Translations under genes and position numbers: made by a program
Shown: one piece after another, positions 33,304 through 43,659 of the stretch
How positions within the stretch are numbered: the first letter of the stretch is position 1
How the letters are laid out: the number at the start of each line of letters is the position of its first letter
Assembly (NCBI RefSeq): GCF_964340395.1
Contig: NC_135563.1
Location: forward strand, 8,222,155-8,286,154
Length of the DNA stretch: 64,000 nucleotides
Reading direction: 5' to 3'
Origin: Glandiceps talaboti
Lineage: Eukaryota; Hemichordata; Enteropneusta; Spengelidae
Notes under the pieces: model-generated
Database searches by the model: none
What the model was told of the DNA's origin: nothing
What the model saw: only the letters and a program-made list of their open reading frames with translations

Positions 33304-34586
33304 ACGTAATTTTTTATACCAGCCAGCCAGCAAAACCACCTCCCATAACACTAAGTGAAAAACAGGTGGCCTATTTGGAAAAAATAACTAGCATATATGT
33401 AACTTATACTGTACATCAGCCAAAATTACCCCCCAGAACCTGTGAACTAATTATATGTTCTGGAACTACTGTTGTCAATCTAATTCGTAACGTATCCATG
33501 ACATGTCTTTTATCGCATGTTTCATGTTAGTGTTGACTGGCTCTGTTTGATACAACCACGCAGAAGCAAATAAGAAACAGCACATTTTACACTTTAGGAT
33601 AGCAAGATCGTAATCTCTTTGTACGTTTTGCCTCACTGAAATAAACCATGATTTAAACATACTACACACTAGACGCAGACACACGGGCGCCAGTATGGTG
33701 TCTGCATTTGCATGATGTCTGCATTAATCCTACAATGTGACACATTTGCTCATTTAATTTATACAAAATGTTGCCAGTAAATGCATTCATTCCATCTGTC
33801 TTGCCATCTTAAAGTGTGAAGTGTAATTTCTTATTAGTTATGTGCGGTTGTATCAAAGCCGGTGAACACTAATATGAAATGGGCAGTACTAGTATACAAG
33901 CAAGGCAACCAGATGACAAGTGCATTGATCTAACAAATGAACTATTTATAGAGCATTGTATGGGAGAAGCAAGTTATACCTGAAACAGACCGCCTTGTGT
34001 TCTGACCAAAAATCTTACTAACTAAACACTGCTACATTTTACCGTCTGGTTATTAGACAAAATTTTCTGCAAATATTGCTACATTTTGCCGTCAGGCTAG
34101 ACATAAATCTCACTAATATTGTAGTTACATTTTATCGTCTGTCTCGACAAAAAAGGTAAGGAGAATTGTTACATTTTACTTTAACCCTTTTAATGATGAG
34201 GGTCAATTGGCGGCAACGCAAAATAAAATGTAGTAAGTAGACTGTTGGTGGCACCGAGTCATAAAGCAGTGTATGTAAATTTATTGTCGTCAGACGACAA
34301 GTTGTTTCATGTCAACTGGCTTCTATTGTATCATTTGAGTTTCAGCATTACCGACCAATGAGCTCTTTTTTTCTAAAACCTTACACTTTCTTTCACCTTC
34401 TTTATAACAGGTGAAGAAGTGTCATTCAGCCGTCAAAACGGTACCATGACAACAACCACAGACACAGAGTGTTCACTCAAACTGCAAAGAACAGGAGGAC
34501 TTGTGTCGTCTGCCAACCAACTCGTCATCTATCCCATAACGTTCCTCTGGGTAACGTTGGTGGCGCTTTTCTGTACTAAAGCATAA
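21255..34586 (+). CDS. PGGHG-B: GH65 PGGHG-like tandem paralogue, probable pseudoenzyme with signal peptide and C-terminal hydrophobic tail (9 exons, 766 aa)
   Basis: Tandem paralogue of PGGHG-A. Exons: 21255-21346, 26110-26234, 27250-27360, 28079-28313, 29429-30243, 30724-30939, 31220-31452, 32821-33118, 34411-34586. The joined frame is open (2301 nt with TAA), all junctions are GT-AG, and all eight intron phases equal those of PGGHG-A. Residues 1-20 form a signal peptide ending near [29 protein letters not shown] and AVNYING keep the GH65 fold. The active site is degraded: LPD (340-342, D342 kept) for FWD, Y386 for W, D466 for the PDEY Glu, NAGD (536-539) for KQAD and N613 for the WTE Glu. 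N613-A-T is a glycosylation sequon. The C-terminus is hydrophobic ([17 protein letters not shown] then CTKA), fitting a GPI signal or a transmembrane tail. No stops or frameshifts suggest selection for a non-catalytic role, possibly ligand binding; this is inference. Confidence 0.92.
21347..26109 (+). other. Large intron 1 of PGGHG-B
   Basis: This 4.8 kb intron contains poly-G tracts (about 23034 and 23320), the TGTAA pentanucleotide array and a short (GTA)n near 24622. No other gene was recognised. Confidence 0.65.
23849..24241. repeat. (ATGTA)n pentanucleotide array with higher-order structure
   Basis: Units of ATGTA with ATGCA, ATGTC and ATGTT variants. A block containing AACATAGTTTAATGCAATGC, GTATGTAAAGGA and AACATACTATAATGC occurs twice about 165-185 bp apart, so a longer unit was itself duplicated. 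It lies in intron 1 of PGGHG-B. Confidence 0.93.
26110..26234 (+). CDS. PGGHG-B coding exon 2
   Basis: Acceptor ttgcag ends at 26109; donor gtaag begins at 26235. It encodes [20 protein letters not shown] and [10 protein letters not shown], colinear with exon 2 of PGGHG-A and also 125 nt. Confidence 0.92.
26715..26940. repeat. Degenerate ~20-bp tandem repeat (ACTAGGGGTCAAACCCGAT)
   Basis: Around ten imperfect copies of a 19-21 bp unit containing GGGGTCAAACCC lie in intron 2 of PGGHG-B; isolated relatives occur near 26480. The array is punctuated by unrelated bases, showing age. Confidence 0.85.
27250..27360 (+). CDS. PGGHG-B coding exon 3
   Basis: Acceptor taaag ends at 27249; donor gtaag begins at 27361. 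It encodes [16 protein letters not shown] in the N-terminal beta domain and is one codon longer than the PGGHG-A equivalent. Confidence 0.9.
27551..27820. repeat. (AATC)n(AACC)n(AATC)n array
   Basis: AATC repeats flank a central block of AACC repeats, grading into ATCC copies, in intron 3 of PGGHG-B. The palindrome TCGATCGTCGATCGATA follows near 27900. Confidence 0.96.
28079..28313 (+). CDS. PGGHG-B coding exon 4
   Basis: Acceptor atgcag ends at 28078; donor gtaag begins at 28314. It encodes [19 protein letters not shown], clearly homologous to exon 4 of PGGHG-A, and ends in the same split Trp codon. Confidence 0.92.
28888..29038. repeat. (TA)n followed by (TGTGTC)n
   Basis: About 90 bp of TA are followed by a hexanucleotide TGTGTC/TGTG run in intron 4 of PGGHG-B. 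Confidence 0.97.
29429..30243 (+). CDS. PGGHG-B coding exon 5 (degraded FWD and WES motifs)
   Basis: Acceptor tttcag ends at 29428; donor gtaag begins at 30244. It encodes [31 protein letters not shown] (LPD where active members have FWD; Asn346 for Trp) and [12 protein letters not shown] (Tyr386 for the WES tryptophan). The frame is intact over 815 nt. Confidence 0.95.
30286..30598. repeat. Microsatellite cluster (CATA)n, (CAGA)n, (AAAC)n
   Basis: Three tetranucleotide arrays (about 30286-30350, 30379-30430 and 30549-30595) lie in intron 5 of PGGHG-B, starting only ~45 bp from its donor. Confidence 0.95.
30724..30939 (+). CDS. PGGHG-B coding exon 6 (catalytic Glu replaced by Asp466)
   Basis: Acceptor ttcag ends at 30723; donor gtatt begins at 30940. 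It encodes [19 protein letters not shown]; the PDEY glutamate is Asp466. The surrounding helix is well conserved. Confidence 0.93.
30995..31056. mobile_element. Collapsed family 2 element: terminal tips only (copy 3)
   Basis: TTTCATATTGGTGTTCACTGG and its near reverse complement CCAGTCAACACTAACATGAA face each other with only ~12 bp between. These are the outermost tips of the element at 33519-33882 without its interior. Confidence 0.65.
31220..31452 (+). CDS. PGGHG-B coding exon 7 (KQAD replaced by NAGD)
   Basis: Acceptor gcacag ends at 31219; donor gtaag begins at 31453. It encodes [14 protein letters not shown] and [12 protein letters not shown], 233 nt as in PGGHG-A. An inverted-repeat element begins about 13 bp beyond the donor. 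Confidence 0.93.
31466..31866 (-). mobile_element. MITE-like element, family 1, copy A
   Basis: Termini TTTGGTTCCGGTTACC and GTAATCGGAACC are inverted repeats, continuing outward through an A/T run to GGCCT/GGCC. The body matches copies B (40223) and C (48186) in reverse orientation. No open frame of note. It sits in intron 7 of PGGHG-B. Confidence 0.85.
31910..32183. mobile_element. MITE-like element, family 2, copy 4 (right end replaced by microsatellite)
   Basis: The body matches 33519-33882 (AATAAGAACTGCACATTCTA, GATAGCAAGATCGCAATTTC, TTTGATGTCTGCA). It ends at TATCTATTAAG, exactly where the right terminus should start, and a (GTAT)n array continues instead. Confidence 0.75.
32184..32580. 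repeat. Compound array (GTAT)n-(GCAT)n-(GTAG)n-(TG)n then (CAT)n
   Basis: About 120 bp of GTAT, then GCAT, GTAG and TG runs, a poly-G tract and, at 32517-32580, a CAT triplet array. It fills most of the remainder of intron 7 of PGGHG-B. Confidence 0.96.
32821..33118 (+). CDS. PGGHG-B coding exon 8 (catalytic Glu replaced by Asn613)
   Basis: Acceptor cattag ends at 32820; donor gtaag begins at 33119. It starts [14 protein letters not shown]; Asn613 occupies the WTE glutamate position within an N-A-T sequon. [12 protein letters not shown] and DFDPILP follow as in PGGHG-A. Confidence 0.93.
33211..33302. repeat. (CA)n microsatellite
   Basis: About 90 bp of CA interrupted once by TA, ~90 bp after the exon 8 donor of PGGHG-B. 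Confidence 0.97.
33519..33882. mobile_element. MITE-like element, family 2, most complete copy (copy 5)
   Basis: The left arm TTTCATGTTAGTGTTGACTGG, then TGTTTGATACAACC and AATAAGAAACAG, is mirrored by the right arm TTTCTTATTAG, GGTTGTATCAAAGC, GTGAACACTAATATGAAA. The arms are ~90 bp and imperfect. No coding capacity. It lies in intron 8 of PGGHG-B. Confidence 0.85.
33990..34185. repeat. Degenerate ~58-bp tandem repeat (GCTACATTTTACCGTCTG)
   Basis: Three to four imperfect units each contain CTAA(n)TTGCTACATTTT(A/G)CCGTC followed by GACAAAA. A similar single unit occurs near 53955-53998. It lies in intron 8 of PGGHG-B. Confidence 0.7.
34411..34586 (+). CDS. PGGHG-B terminal coding exon 9 (hydrophobic tail)
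   Basis: Acceptor taacag ends at 34410; stop TAA at 34584-34586. It encodes a Thr-rich stretch, a small-residue segment (SSAN) and a ~17-residue hydrophobic run followed by CTKA. This fits a GPI-attachment signal or a C-terminal transmembrane helix. Confidence 0.88.
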
Positions 34587-34929
34587 ATATTTCCAAGCAC
34601 TGAAATTTAGTTCAAAATCCACATTGTGAGTGATAGACGTTTAGTTATGGGTACTAAAAAGGACTTCTTGTCGTTATATTCTTTTGGTTCAATTATTCCA
34701 CGATTTAGTCGGTGTATTGTGAGGCTGACAAACACTGCGACTGCAATTTCTAAAGTTTCCTCGTGTGTATAAATGGTTAGGCTGTCCTTTTTGAAGCATA
34801 TTACCTAGAATAATTTCCCATGTTAAAAGTACTATCTAATCGGTTTACGGAAACCGCTCTTTCGTTAGCTTTTTTGTAGTAAATACATTTGATAAAGTTC
34901 TTATTTCAATAATCATGTGCATTTTATAA

Positions 34930-35031
34930 AATAAACAAGAAAATATTAATACCAAAGAGATATATTATATTGTGCAATCATTATTAATTACAACTTTTTA
35001 AATTTTGAAGATTATTTCTTTTCGAAATAAA
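34930..35031 (+). terminator. Poly(A) signals of PGGHG-B
   Basis: Two AATAAA hexamers occur at 34930-34935 and 35026-35031, about 345 and 440 bp after the stop codon. Confidence 0.55.
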
Positions 35032-35035
35032 GCAA

Positions 35036-35954
35036 TCCTTACCTGCAGTATAGCTCGATCAACATAATGTAGATTTAGTCGCTGAGGGCGCTATGTTGCT
35101 AGACCGCAAGGATCGCAGCTTTGTACATTACTGATGAAAATCGAAATTTGGATACCACCAGCGCAAATAAGACAATGGTCTCATATGAGGTTGCATACAA
35201 ACAAAAACAAACCAGTAAATTTAAAAAAGATAGAAAAATGAGCTCGAGAAAGCATGTCTGCGTTTGAATTTTTATTTTTATTTCTATCAGGCTGCGATAT
35301 ACTGGATTATTATCATGTATTGCATGTCCCCAAGGGCAAATATTACTGTTATATACAATATGTACACTTTGTAATTCAATTGTACACATGCACTCTACTC
35401 TACTTTGTTGAGTACTTGAAACACATAACATTATTTTTAGTGATCATGTAGAATTTCCAGTTTGAGATCTAGACAGTTAGTAAATTTTGTTTTTTCTATT
35501 CCATGTCAGTGGTTATTTTGTATAAGTAAGCTTACATTTCGTTTTATCTCAATTTATTCATAGCTACAGGACTTTTTTTTCTACAGATTTCGTTTCAGTT
35601 TGCTGCCAGTTGTAGATACACGTTATTAGAAATGTTTCAATTTCAAAATCAAATATTTTGGCTGAAAAAAAAAGTTATTTGAATTTGATAGGCAGACATA
35701 TGTTGCTCGGTATTTCATTTTTAGCAACTACCACCTTGTTCACAGGATATTTACCAAAACATGGAATTGTAGCTTTGGATGGGTAAGCGCCAAAACATTA
35801 AGTAGTCCATTTTCCACTCAATAGTGATCGTCTTCGAACTACGCGTTTAGAGATTTTTTTTTTTTGCTTTATATACAATAATTGCACGTTGGAATATACA
35901 TATACGTGAGGTGAAATAAATACCGGGAGGTCCCCAGTTTCGAGCAATGTACCT

Positions 35955-36028
<74 letters not shown>

Positions 36029-36538
36029 CATGTTTCTGTCTATTGGAAAATTATCCCAGAAAAAAACAGTTTTGACTCAATAGTTACCTACTAGGTGATA
36101 AAATAGTATACATTAATTGTTTTTATAATAACAATTTCAGTGTCCAAATCTGCGTGTCACTATTATTCGGGCAGTCTGTCTGCGGTAAATTTGAACTTTG
36201 ACCCCTCGATTATTGGATTGAGAGAACTGTTAAACTTTACAAAAAATATTATGTACATTTCTTGTATGAAATCAACTGAATTAAAATTTAATTATGAATC
36301 CCCCTCATGTTTAATTCAAGATCATAATTAATTAATTAATTAATTGAACGTAATATTTTTTGATAATGTGACTCTGAAAGATACTGTCCCCTTTTAAAAA
36401 GCTTATATTTCTTTTTTAAGAAAATAAAGTTTAGTCTGTAGTACGACTTACGTATGATAATGTCAGTTGTGTTAATTGTATTTTGTCATTTTATAGAGAT
36501 TGATAAAATTCAGAATGGAATTTAGTTATTTGGTGAGA
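35036..36538. other. Downstream of PGGHG-B, no gene recognised
   Basis: AT-rich DNA with one (CA)n array (35956-36026) and short open frames lacking any family signature. Confidence 0.6.
35956..36026. repeat. (CA)n microsatellite
   Basis: About 70 bp of uninterrupted CA. Confidence 0.97.
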
Positions 36539-36539
36539 T

Positions 36540-37880
36540 GACTCGAGATGACTTAGCTAGTGACAGAACCCGGGATGAATTGCAGTGACTTGGCAAGTGA
36601 TGAGGTGTAGTGAGTTAGCGAATGTAGAACCCAGAATGAGGTGTAGTGACTTAGCGAGTGATAATCCGGAATGGGGTGTGGTGTCTTAGCGAGTGACAGA
36701 ACCAAGAATGAAGTGTAGTGAGGTTAGCGAATGACAGAACTCGGGAGGAATTGCAGTGACTTAGCAAGTGACAGGTCACGAAGTGTGGTGTCTTAGCGAG
36801 TGACAGAACCAAGAATGAAGTGTAGTGACTTAGCGAATGACAGAACCCAGAATGAAGTATAGTGACTTAGCATTTGACAGAATCCAGAATGAAGTGTAGT
36901 GACTTAGCGATTGACAGAACCCAGAATGAAGTGTAGTGACTTAGCGAATGATAGAACCCAGAATGAAGTGTAGTGACTTAGCGATTGACAGAACCCAGAA
37001 TGAAGTGTAGTGACTTAACGAATGATAGGACCCAGAATGAAGTGTAGTGAGTTAGCGATTGACAGAACCCAGAATGAAGTTTAGTGAGTTAGCGATTGAC
37101 AGAACCCAGAATGAAGTGTAGTGACTTGAATTGGTGACGGAACTCAACATAAGGTGGCGTAACTTAGTCAGAGGCACTGAACTGGGGAATGAAGTGTGGC
37201 GATTTAGCAAGTGACAGAACCCAGAATGAAGTGTAGTGACTTGGTGACGGAACTCAACATAAGGTGGCGTAACTTAGTCAGAGGCAGAACTGGGGAATGA
37301 AGTGTGGCGATTTAGCAAGTGACAGAACCCAGAAAGAAGAGTAGTAAGTTAAAGACAGAACACGACACGAATTGCAGTGACAGTCGCAGAACATGGAATG
37401 AAGTGTAGTGACTTAGAGATAGAACTCAGCATGAAGTATAGTGCCCTTAGCGGCAGAACTCGACGACATGAAGTGAAGTGACTTAGTCAGAGACAGAGCA
37501 TGGAATGAAATGAGTGACTTAGAGATAGAACTCAGCATGAAGTGTAGTGCCCTTAGCGGCAGAACTCGACGACATGAAGTGAAGTGACTTAGTCAGAGAC
37601 AGAGCATGGAATGAAATGAGTGACTTAGAGATAGAACTCAGCATGAAGTGTAGTGACTTAGCGACAGACCTCAACGACATGGAGTGAAGTGACTTAGAGA
37701 CAGAGCATGGAATGAAATGCAGTGACTTAGAGATAGAACTCAGAGTGACGTGTGGTGACTTAGTGGCAGACCTCGACGACATGGAGTGAAGTGACTTAGT
37801 CAGAGGCAGAGCATGGAATGAAATGCAGTGACTTAGCAAGTGATTAGCACATGAAATGAAGTGTAGTGACGTAGCGAATT
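36540..37880. repeat. 1.3-kb minisatellite, ~37-bp unit
   Basis: The basic unit is about 37 bp, with core GAAGTGTAGTGACTTAGCGA and AACCCAGAAT, repeated over 1.3 kb. The first part is fairly regular. The second part is organised as longer units: one with GGCGTAACTTAGTCAGAGGC occurs twice near 37150-37300, and a ~107-bp one with CTTAGCGGCAGAACTCGACG occurs three times near 37400-37700. Shadow open frames here are repeat artefacts. Confidence 0.95.
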
Positions 37881-37930
37881 ATGGAAGTTTGAAAGTCAGT
37901 ATGCATGTTACTCATTGTGTTTGACTGTTT

Positions 37931-38011
37931 GCGCCGCCGTTTGTGTTACTCCGTAAGCCATACGTGGTATACGACCGCTGTTAAAACGGAGTAACACAAC
38001 AACGCCGTAAA
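37931..38011. mobile_element. Short fold-back element related to 6040-6195
   Basis: GCGCCGCCGTTTGTGTTACTC (37931 onward) faces GGAGTAACACAACAACGCCG (37988 onward). The tip TTACGGCGTTGTT is shared with the arms at 6040-6195, so both may belong to one family. Confidence 0.65.
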
Positions 38012-41000
38012 TAAGCCTGGTCATATATGATTTTAATTCAAAATATAGCTTACTCCCTCGTTGCAAAACCACATACCTCTTTGCGGCATCGGGAGCGGAA
38101 AAATATGCACTAGCGTGTGAGAATGAGCTTATTCATCATTTGCAATATTCTCAGACATCACTATTTCATATTTTCATCAATGTCCATATTCGCATTAATA
38201 TTCATGTATTCATATTCACATTAATATTCATGTATTCATATTCATATTAAGATTCATAATCACTGCAAACAGTATTCACGCCTTCGTATTTATATTCACA
38301 ATCATAATCTACTCAAATTTAATAGGTATTTCAACTTTTACGACAGGAGGACTTCGATTCCGATCTGATTCACCATTAACGTTCTAGGGCAAAAAATACA
38401 CCTTTGTTCCTCAATCTCAATTTGGGAACGGAAATACATATATCACCTTGCGTGATCAATTTTGTATACTTTGTGTTACAATGACGTTACAAATTATTCA
38501 TTCATAAAAGGAAATAAGTGCTTAGGCCAATATGAAAAAGGAAAGTCATTTAACTTCAAGAGCTGACCTCGACATATTGGTGATTTTTCAATCTAGAACG
38601 ATAGGTTGAAGGTATGTTTAACAGAAAATATTACATCCAGTCGAAACATAAACGCTAATAATGTTCTGTAACAAAGAAGGAAATCTCCAACGACTACCTG
38701 TGTGTTATCACTTTACATTCATTGCCCCTGAAGCAATTTAGTTTAGAAATTAACTCTCATGAATTCGTGCAGGGTTATTGGCACTCTTTCTCCGGGGAGA
38801 ATGCTTTAAACTACTTTTTCTTTTATAGCACAGTTTTACTTCTCTCCGCTTTGAGACTTTCGACTCAATCAAATCGTAGTCATCGTGAGCGTTCCTTGTC
38901 CCTTTTATTTGCCCTCAAGCTTAAAGTAGAAACAATCTCTCGAAGCGCAGCGAAATTATGGAAAATTATAGTGCCTATAATGTACCTTGAGCTGGCTAAT
39001 AATTACAAATATACTCCACAATTCACCTGGGCTTTAACATCCGGGCCGAGTTCGCCTCAAGCGCTGTAATGGACGCCGGGGACTCGTTTGCAAACTCTGG
39101 AAAAATGGTTTCACTGTTGAGTGTGGACAGACACCAGGGAATGCTCGCTACAGCTGCCGTTGAAGCTGATAGTAAATTTAAATAGCGTGATTGAGGGGCT
39201 AATACACTAAGTCAGACAATCAATTATTATCAATAAGATCATTTTGTCAAGCAGTAGAATCTTGGGACTTCGATGACGGAACAAGAGAGAAGGGTGGGTT
39301 TCAAGTTTACAGCGCGGTCGTATACATATATAGGGAAAAAAAGCATCGCCGCCATTGAAAGCGAATTTGTTGTGACATGAAAAACCATGACGCGATAGAA
39401 GGGGTAATTGAAGGTTCTCCAACTCACCCATCAAATACACGATAATGTACGGTCATATAAATGAAACAGTTCGTTTTTATTTAAGGCTAATGTTGTTTTT
39501 TATCTTAACACTTGTGTTGAAAGGGAATGAATATATGATCTGCACTGTCAAAGTAACACGTCGACTAACATTGTATACTCGCCAGTCGACGTCTATCAAA
39601 CACCATGCCATTAAAGACGTTGACCTACGGGACGCGTGATCAGTACATGACGATTGTTGTAGTCTAGCGGGACAACGTGGATTTCTCGGCTATCAAATCA
39701 AACGTATTCAGAATTGGGGATTTTCCATCACACATATCGGAGTAACCTCGAGTGTTGTTGGTGGTGACCGGCGGTGGCTGGGTGGGTGGGTGGGTGGGGG
39801 TCAGTTAAAGTGATATAGGCTGTAACTGCAACAGGATTTTCGACAAAAGTCGTACAAAATACATCACAAATAAAACATAAAATCGAACAGATTCTGAAAA
39901 AATCCAAGTCGAGACATCTCTTGGTAACAAGAATATTTTTAATTTTTTTTAATGGTAACCAATAAAATATGTTATTATGTTAATGTTGTATCATATTATA
40001 TATCCTAGTCAGGTGACAACTCTACCACTTTCTAGACATATTTCAACGAGATTAGAAGTTTCAATGTTAAATACCATAGAAACTTTAAATACGAAAAAAA
40101 AGTAACCCCTAAATAAAAATCCTAAATCATTAAGACTGTACTCCTTTAAAAGAAAGATTCAAAATTATAACCAAAAGCGACAAGCATGACCAAAGTGCCC
40201 CACTAAAAAAATACATGTAAATAGGCCTACAAAAATTGTATGGTTCCGATTACGCTCAATTTTAGAATAGGGGTAGGTTTTTTAATTTTTTTTTTCATAT
40301 GTGAGTGTCTAGATCAGGTAGTTATGTTTTCCATTGTTTTCCATATGGTCTCGGTGTTATTTATTTCTTCCCATCCGATGTACAGTAATTACAGATTGAA
40401 AGAACAATTTTATATTATCTTTCAAAGTTGATGTCAGTTTCCGCATCCACTATTTCTCGCGAGACCTCACAATTTTCGCGATTTTATTTCGAATTCTTAA
40501 AAAAAAAAGTTTATGATTGGCAGTGAAAAACTAGGTGGGTTCAGGTAACCAGAACCAAACAACTTTTTTTAGGCCTTATAGAAACACCGTGACAAGGCCT
40601 ACAAGATAAAGAGACTAAACGTTAGGGTTATAATATATGTATATTAGTTGTGGAATTTCCTTAGTTTGCTTGAATTTGAAAATATTTTCTAACTATTGAT
40701 AGAATGAGAGCCTTTATGAATGTATTGTGCAATTGATAAGCGTAGGATATTATCATATAAAGTCGTATAGCAACAAAATATTACCAAGTCCGTATAGGCG
40801 TTTGTAAAACGAATCTTTATATTGATGGAGGCACACATTCACAGATACACACTCTCATTCCCCCCCCCTCGCCTCGCCGCGCCACTCTCCTCCCTTCCCT
40901 CCCCCCTCTCTCCTGGTCTATTTTTTTTATAACGAAAAAAAAGATGCACAAACAAATTTCAAAACTTTTGTCAAACATTGTTCCACACTATCTAGCCACT

Positions 41001-43600
41001 ACTGTGTGTTAAGATCTTAGATACACACGTCAATTGATAGATAATACCACATTATGTAACCTTACCATGCTATTTCTAAAATCATTTGACTGTTTTTACA
41101 CCTGACCCACTAAACTGACACACTCTCCCTCAGAGAGGAAATTTCCTTCCCGTGAATATCTTAAAATTACGTATGAATGTCGCGTAGAGACTTTGAAGGC
41201 GATCGGCGATTCTAGAGAATTAGGGGACACACAATATGACAATTACGTGACTATACAAGGGGATATGTGGTTGGTGACCGTTGGGGGTATCATGCATGCC
41301 CCAGGGGCTGTACAAATCCGATTAAACATCTACCATTTTCCCTGACCTTATATAGTTCAAAGCGGGAACTCGTGCTTACATTGATCATACGTATATCTTC
41401 GTGACTTCTGGACTATCATTAGCGAACAATCATGCAACGGAGATATTTGCAAAGGAAGCGCATCGACAAAAACCGATTGCATCGCATTTTTACGAAGATG
41501 AAGAATCCAAACACATACTATGTTCATTTGTAATAAAATATATAAAAGCAACATTTTATCAATTTTTTCCGATTTCCTTGACTTCTGCATTTTTTTTGAG
41601 AAATTGCAAAATTGTATGCATGAAACTTTCCCGGTCTGTGTGATGTGTACAAGTAAGCTCTGTCGTACAAACTTTTGAAAGCTCTTTACCTTTTAGTCAC
41701 TTTTATGACTTCAGTGTATTGAAATGAAAATAACAAACACACACGCTACCCTCGATTTGTACACTTTTAAAGTCACTATAAGTGGAATATAATCATAACA
41801 CCTCTATCACAATACACAGACTTAGCAGATGAACAAACCAACGGGTTAGTTAAGTTAAAAATGGACAAGGCTGGGCACGGTTTGGGGTTGGTGAGTCTGT
41901 ACACTTATACCTGTACCATGTTTGACAACTGCATGTCCGAAAGATATATAGCCATGGTTAGGCAAGAAACAACACAAAACGAACAAACAAACAAACAAAC
42001 AAACAAACAAACGAACAAACATACACAATGAACTGAATTCAGAAATAGGGAGGGTAGTTCTGAAATTAATTTTATTTTAATTTTTTGGGGTGAGGGGGCC
42101 GGGGAGGTGGAGGAGGGGGGGGGGGGAGAAACACCAGATAGACTCGTTGGTCACAATACCTAAATAAATGAATACAGTTGTATGTGAAGTAGACGAACGC
42201 AATATGCAGCAGACTGTACTGTATACATTCACCTTTATAGTCTAAACAGGCATTTTCTCTGAAATAATATTTTTTAAACGACCAGAGGTACAATAAAATT
42301 TCGTGTTGGCAAGAAAATTTACACGGAAATGGAAGTAATTTCTCACCATTTGACCTTTTTGAATGTAAAAAAAAAACTGTTTAGTGTCGGTCGGGTTACG
42401 GGAAAACACTTTAAAAAAATTGGCTTAGTACGACTGGAGATATTGTATTATGGAATGTTCAGTATTGCTGGAATGTAGTAAACCATTGCAGCATATAAGC
42501 TTCCAAATATCTCGTTATAAACCGTAGTCTGAGTAACTTTGGTGTAATTTGTTCACCTGATGAAATTCGACGCCTCAATAATTGCAGGCGTGGTTAATGT
42601 GTTTCTAGTTATACGTGCAATCTTACGTTCAACACCTGTCTAATATACGACCCAACTAGATAAATGCTACAGTTAATACCCAACGACATCGACTTACTCT
42701 ACTTCAATCGACACATCTTGAAAACGAAATGAAAATGTGGTGCAAATGGCCACACTTCTCGTCTCGTTCCATGTTTTTTTTTTACTGCGGCACTTTACAT
42801 TCACTCAGACTTCTAATTCAAAATTTTGATTCCATCACACTAGTTCCTTGATAAATGTTGTCACTAATATCGCAGGAAAGATAAGCTCGTTACACACCTC
42901 ACTTTTATTAATAGAACGGTACAAATTCATTGATTAGTTTGACCAATATGTCTAATGTAGTATTTGTGACAACCATTACCAAATAAATTGGCCTTTACTA
43001 GCTTTCAGGTGCCGTTGATTTTCAATCCTCCGAGGCGCGTCTGAGAACTGACCAATGAAAGTGTCTCTAGTCTGCAGACGATAAGATTAATCCCGGCAGC
43101 GGCAAAAAAACTCTGTGAACGTGACATGACAATAAAGTACGATCTTTACCAGGCAATCACTGTAAAGGAAAGGTCAAGGGGTGCAGTGTTAAGTATTTGA
43201 AATTGATGTAGTGTGTACTTAATCAGCACAAGATCTAGCACGGTATTATACTCTCTAATCGTGTAATAAAGCATCCGATATCCCTATTTGACTTCGATTT
43301 CAACGTTATACGGAAAGCGTTATTGGTATTTATATCCTCATTGGGTTGTTAATAATATCAATCAAAGAGCCCTTCTGACTCCACAGTAAGACCCCCTAGC
43401 TATAATGATATTAGAAAGGGGGTCGAATATAGAGCAAAGCGATTTACGTACGAAAACTATCTATATTATGTGTTGAATTTTTCGTTTCGGTTTACCGTCA
43501 AAAATAAAACCACCTTGAAGTTCCCGCCTTGGTTGTTATAATATGCATGTAGGCTAGCACTAGTGTCTATCACACAAAGCAAATTTCATTTGTACTTTTG
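38012..43600. other. Intergenic DNA, no gene recognised
   Basis: Apart from family 1 copy B (40223-40578), an (AAAC)n run near 41985-42012 and poly-G/poly-C tracts near 40860 and 42113, nothing recognisable was found. Open frames such as 38722-39069 show no family motif. Confidence 0.55.
40223..40578 (+). mobile_element. MITE-like element, family 1, copy B
   Basis: It starts AGGCCTACAAAAATTG then TGGTTCCGATTACGCTCA, and ends GGTAACCAGAACCAAAC then TTTTTTTAGGCCT. The inverted termini and ~300-bp interior match copies A and C. Confidence 0.88.
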
Positions 43601-43659
43601 TAAACTCTCAAACATATCTGAACTACTGAGGGGTATTTTTAGTTACTTTTACAAAACGT

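Noticed and set aside
36540-37880. Possible CRISPR-like array
   Set aside because: Units are contiguous and degenerate with no unique spacers, and the context is eukaryotic; it is a minisatellite.
38722-39069. 115-codon frame with a hydrophobic segment
   Set aside because: Composition unremarkable and no family motif; not supported as a gene.
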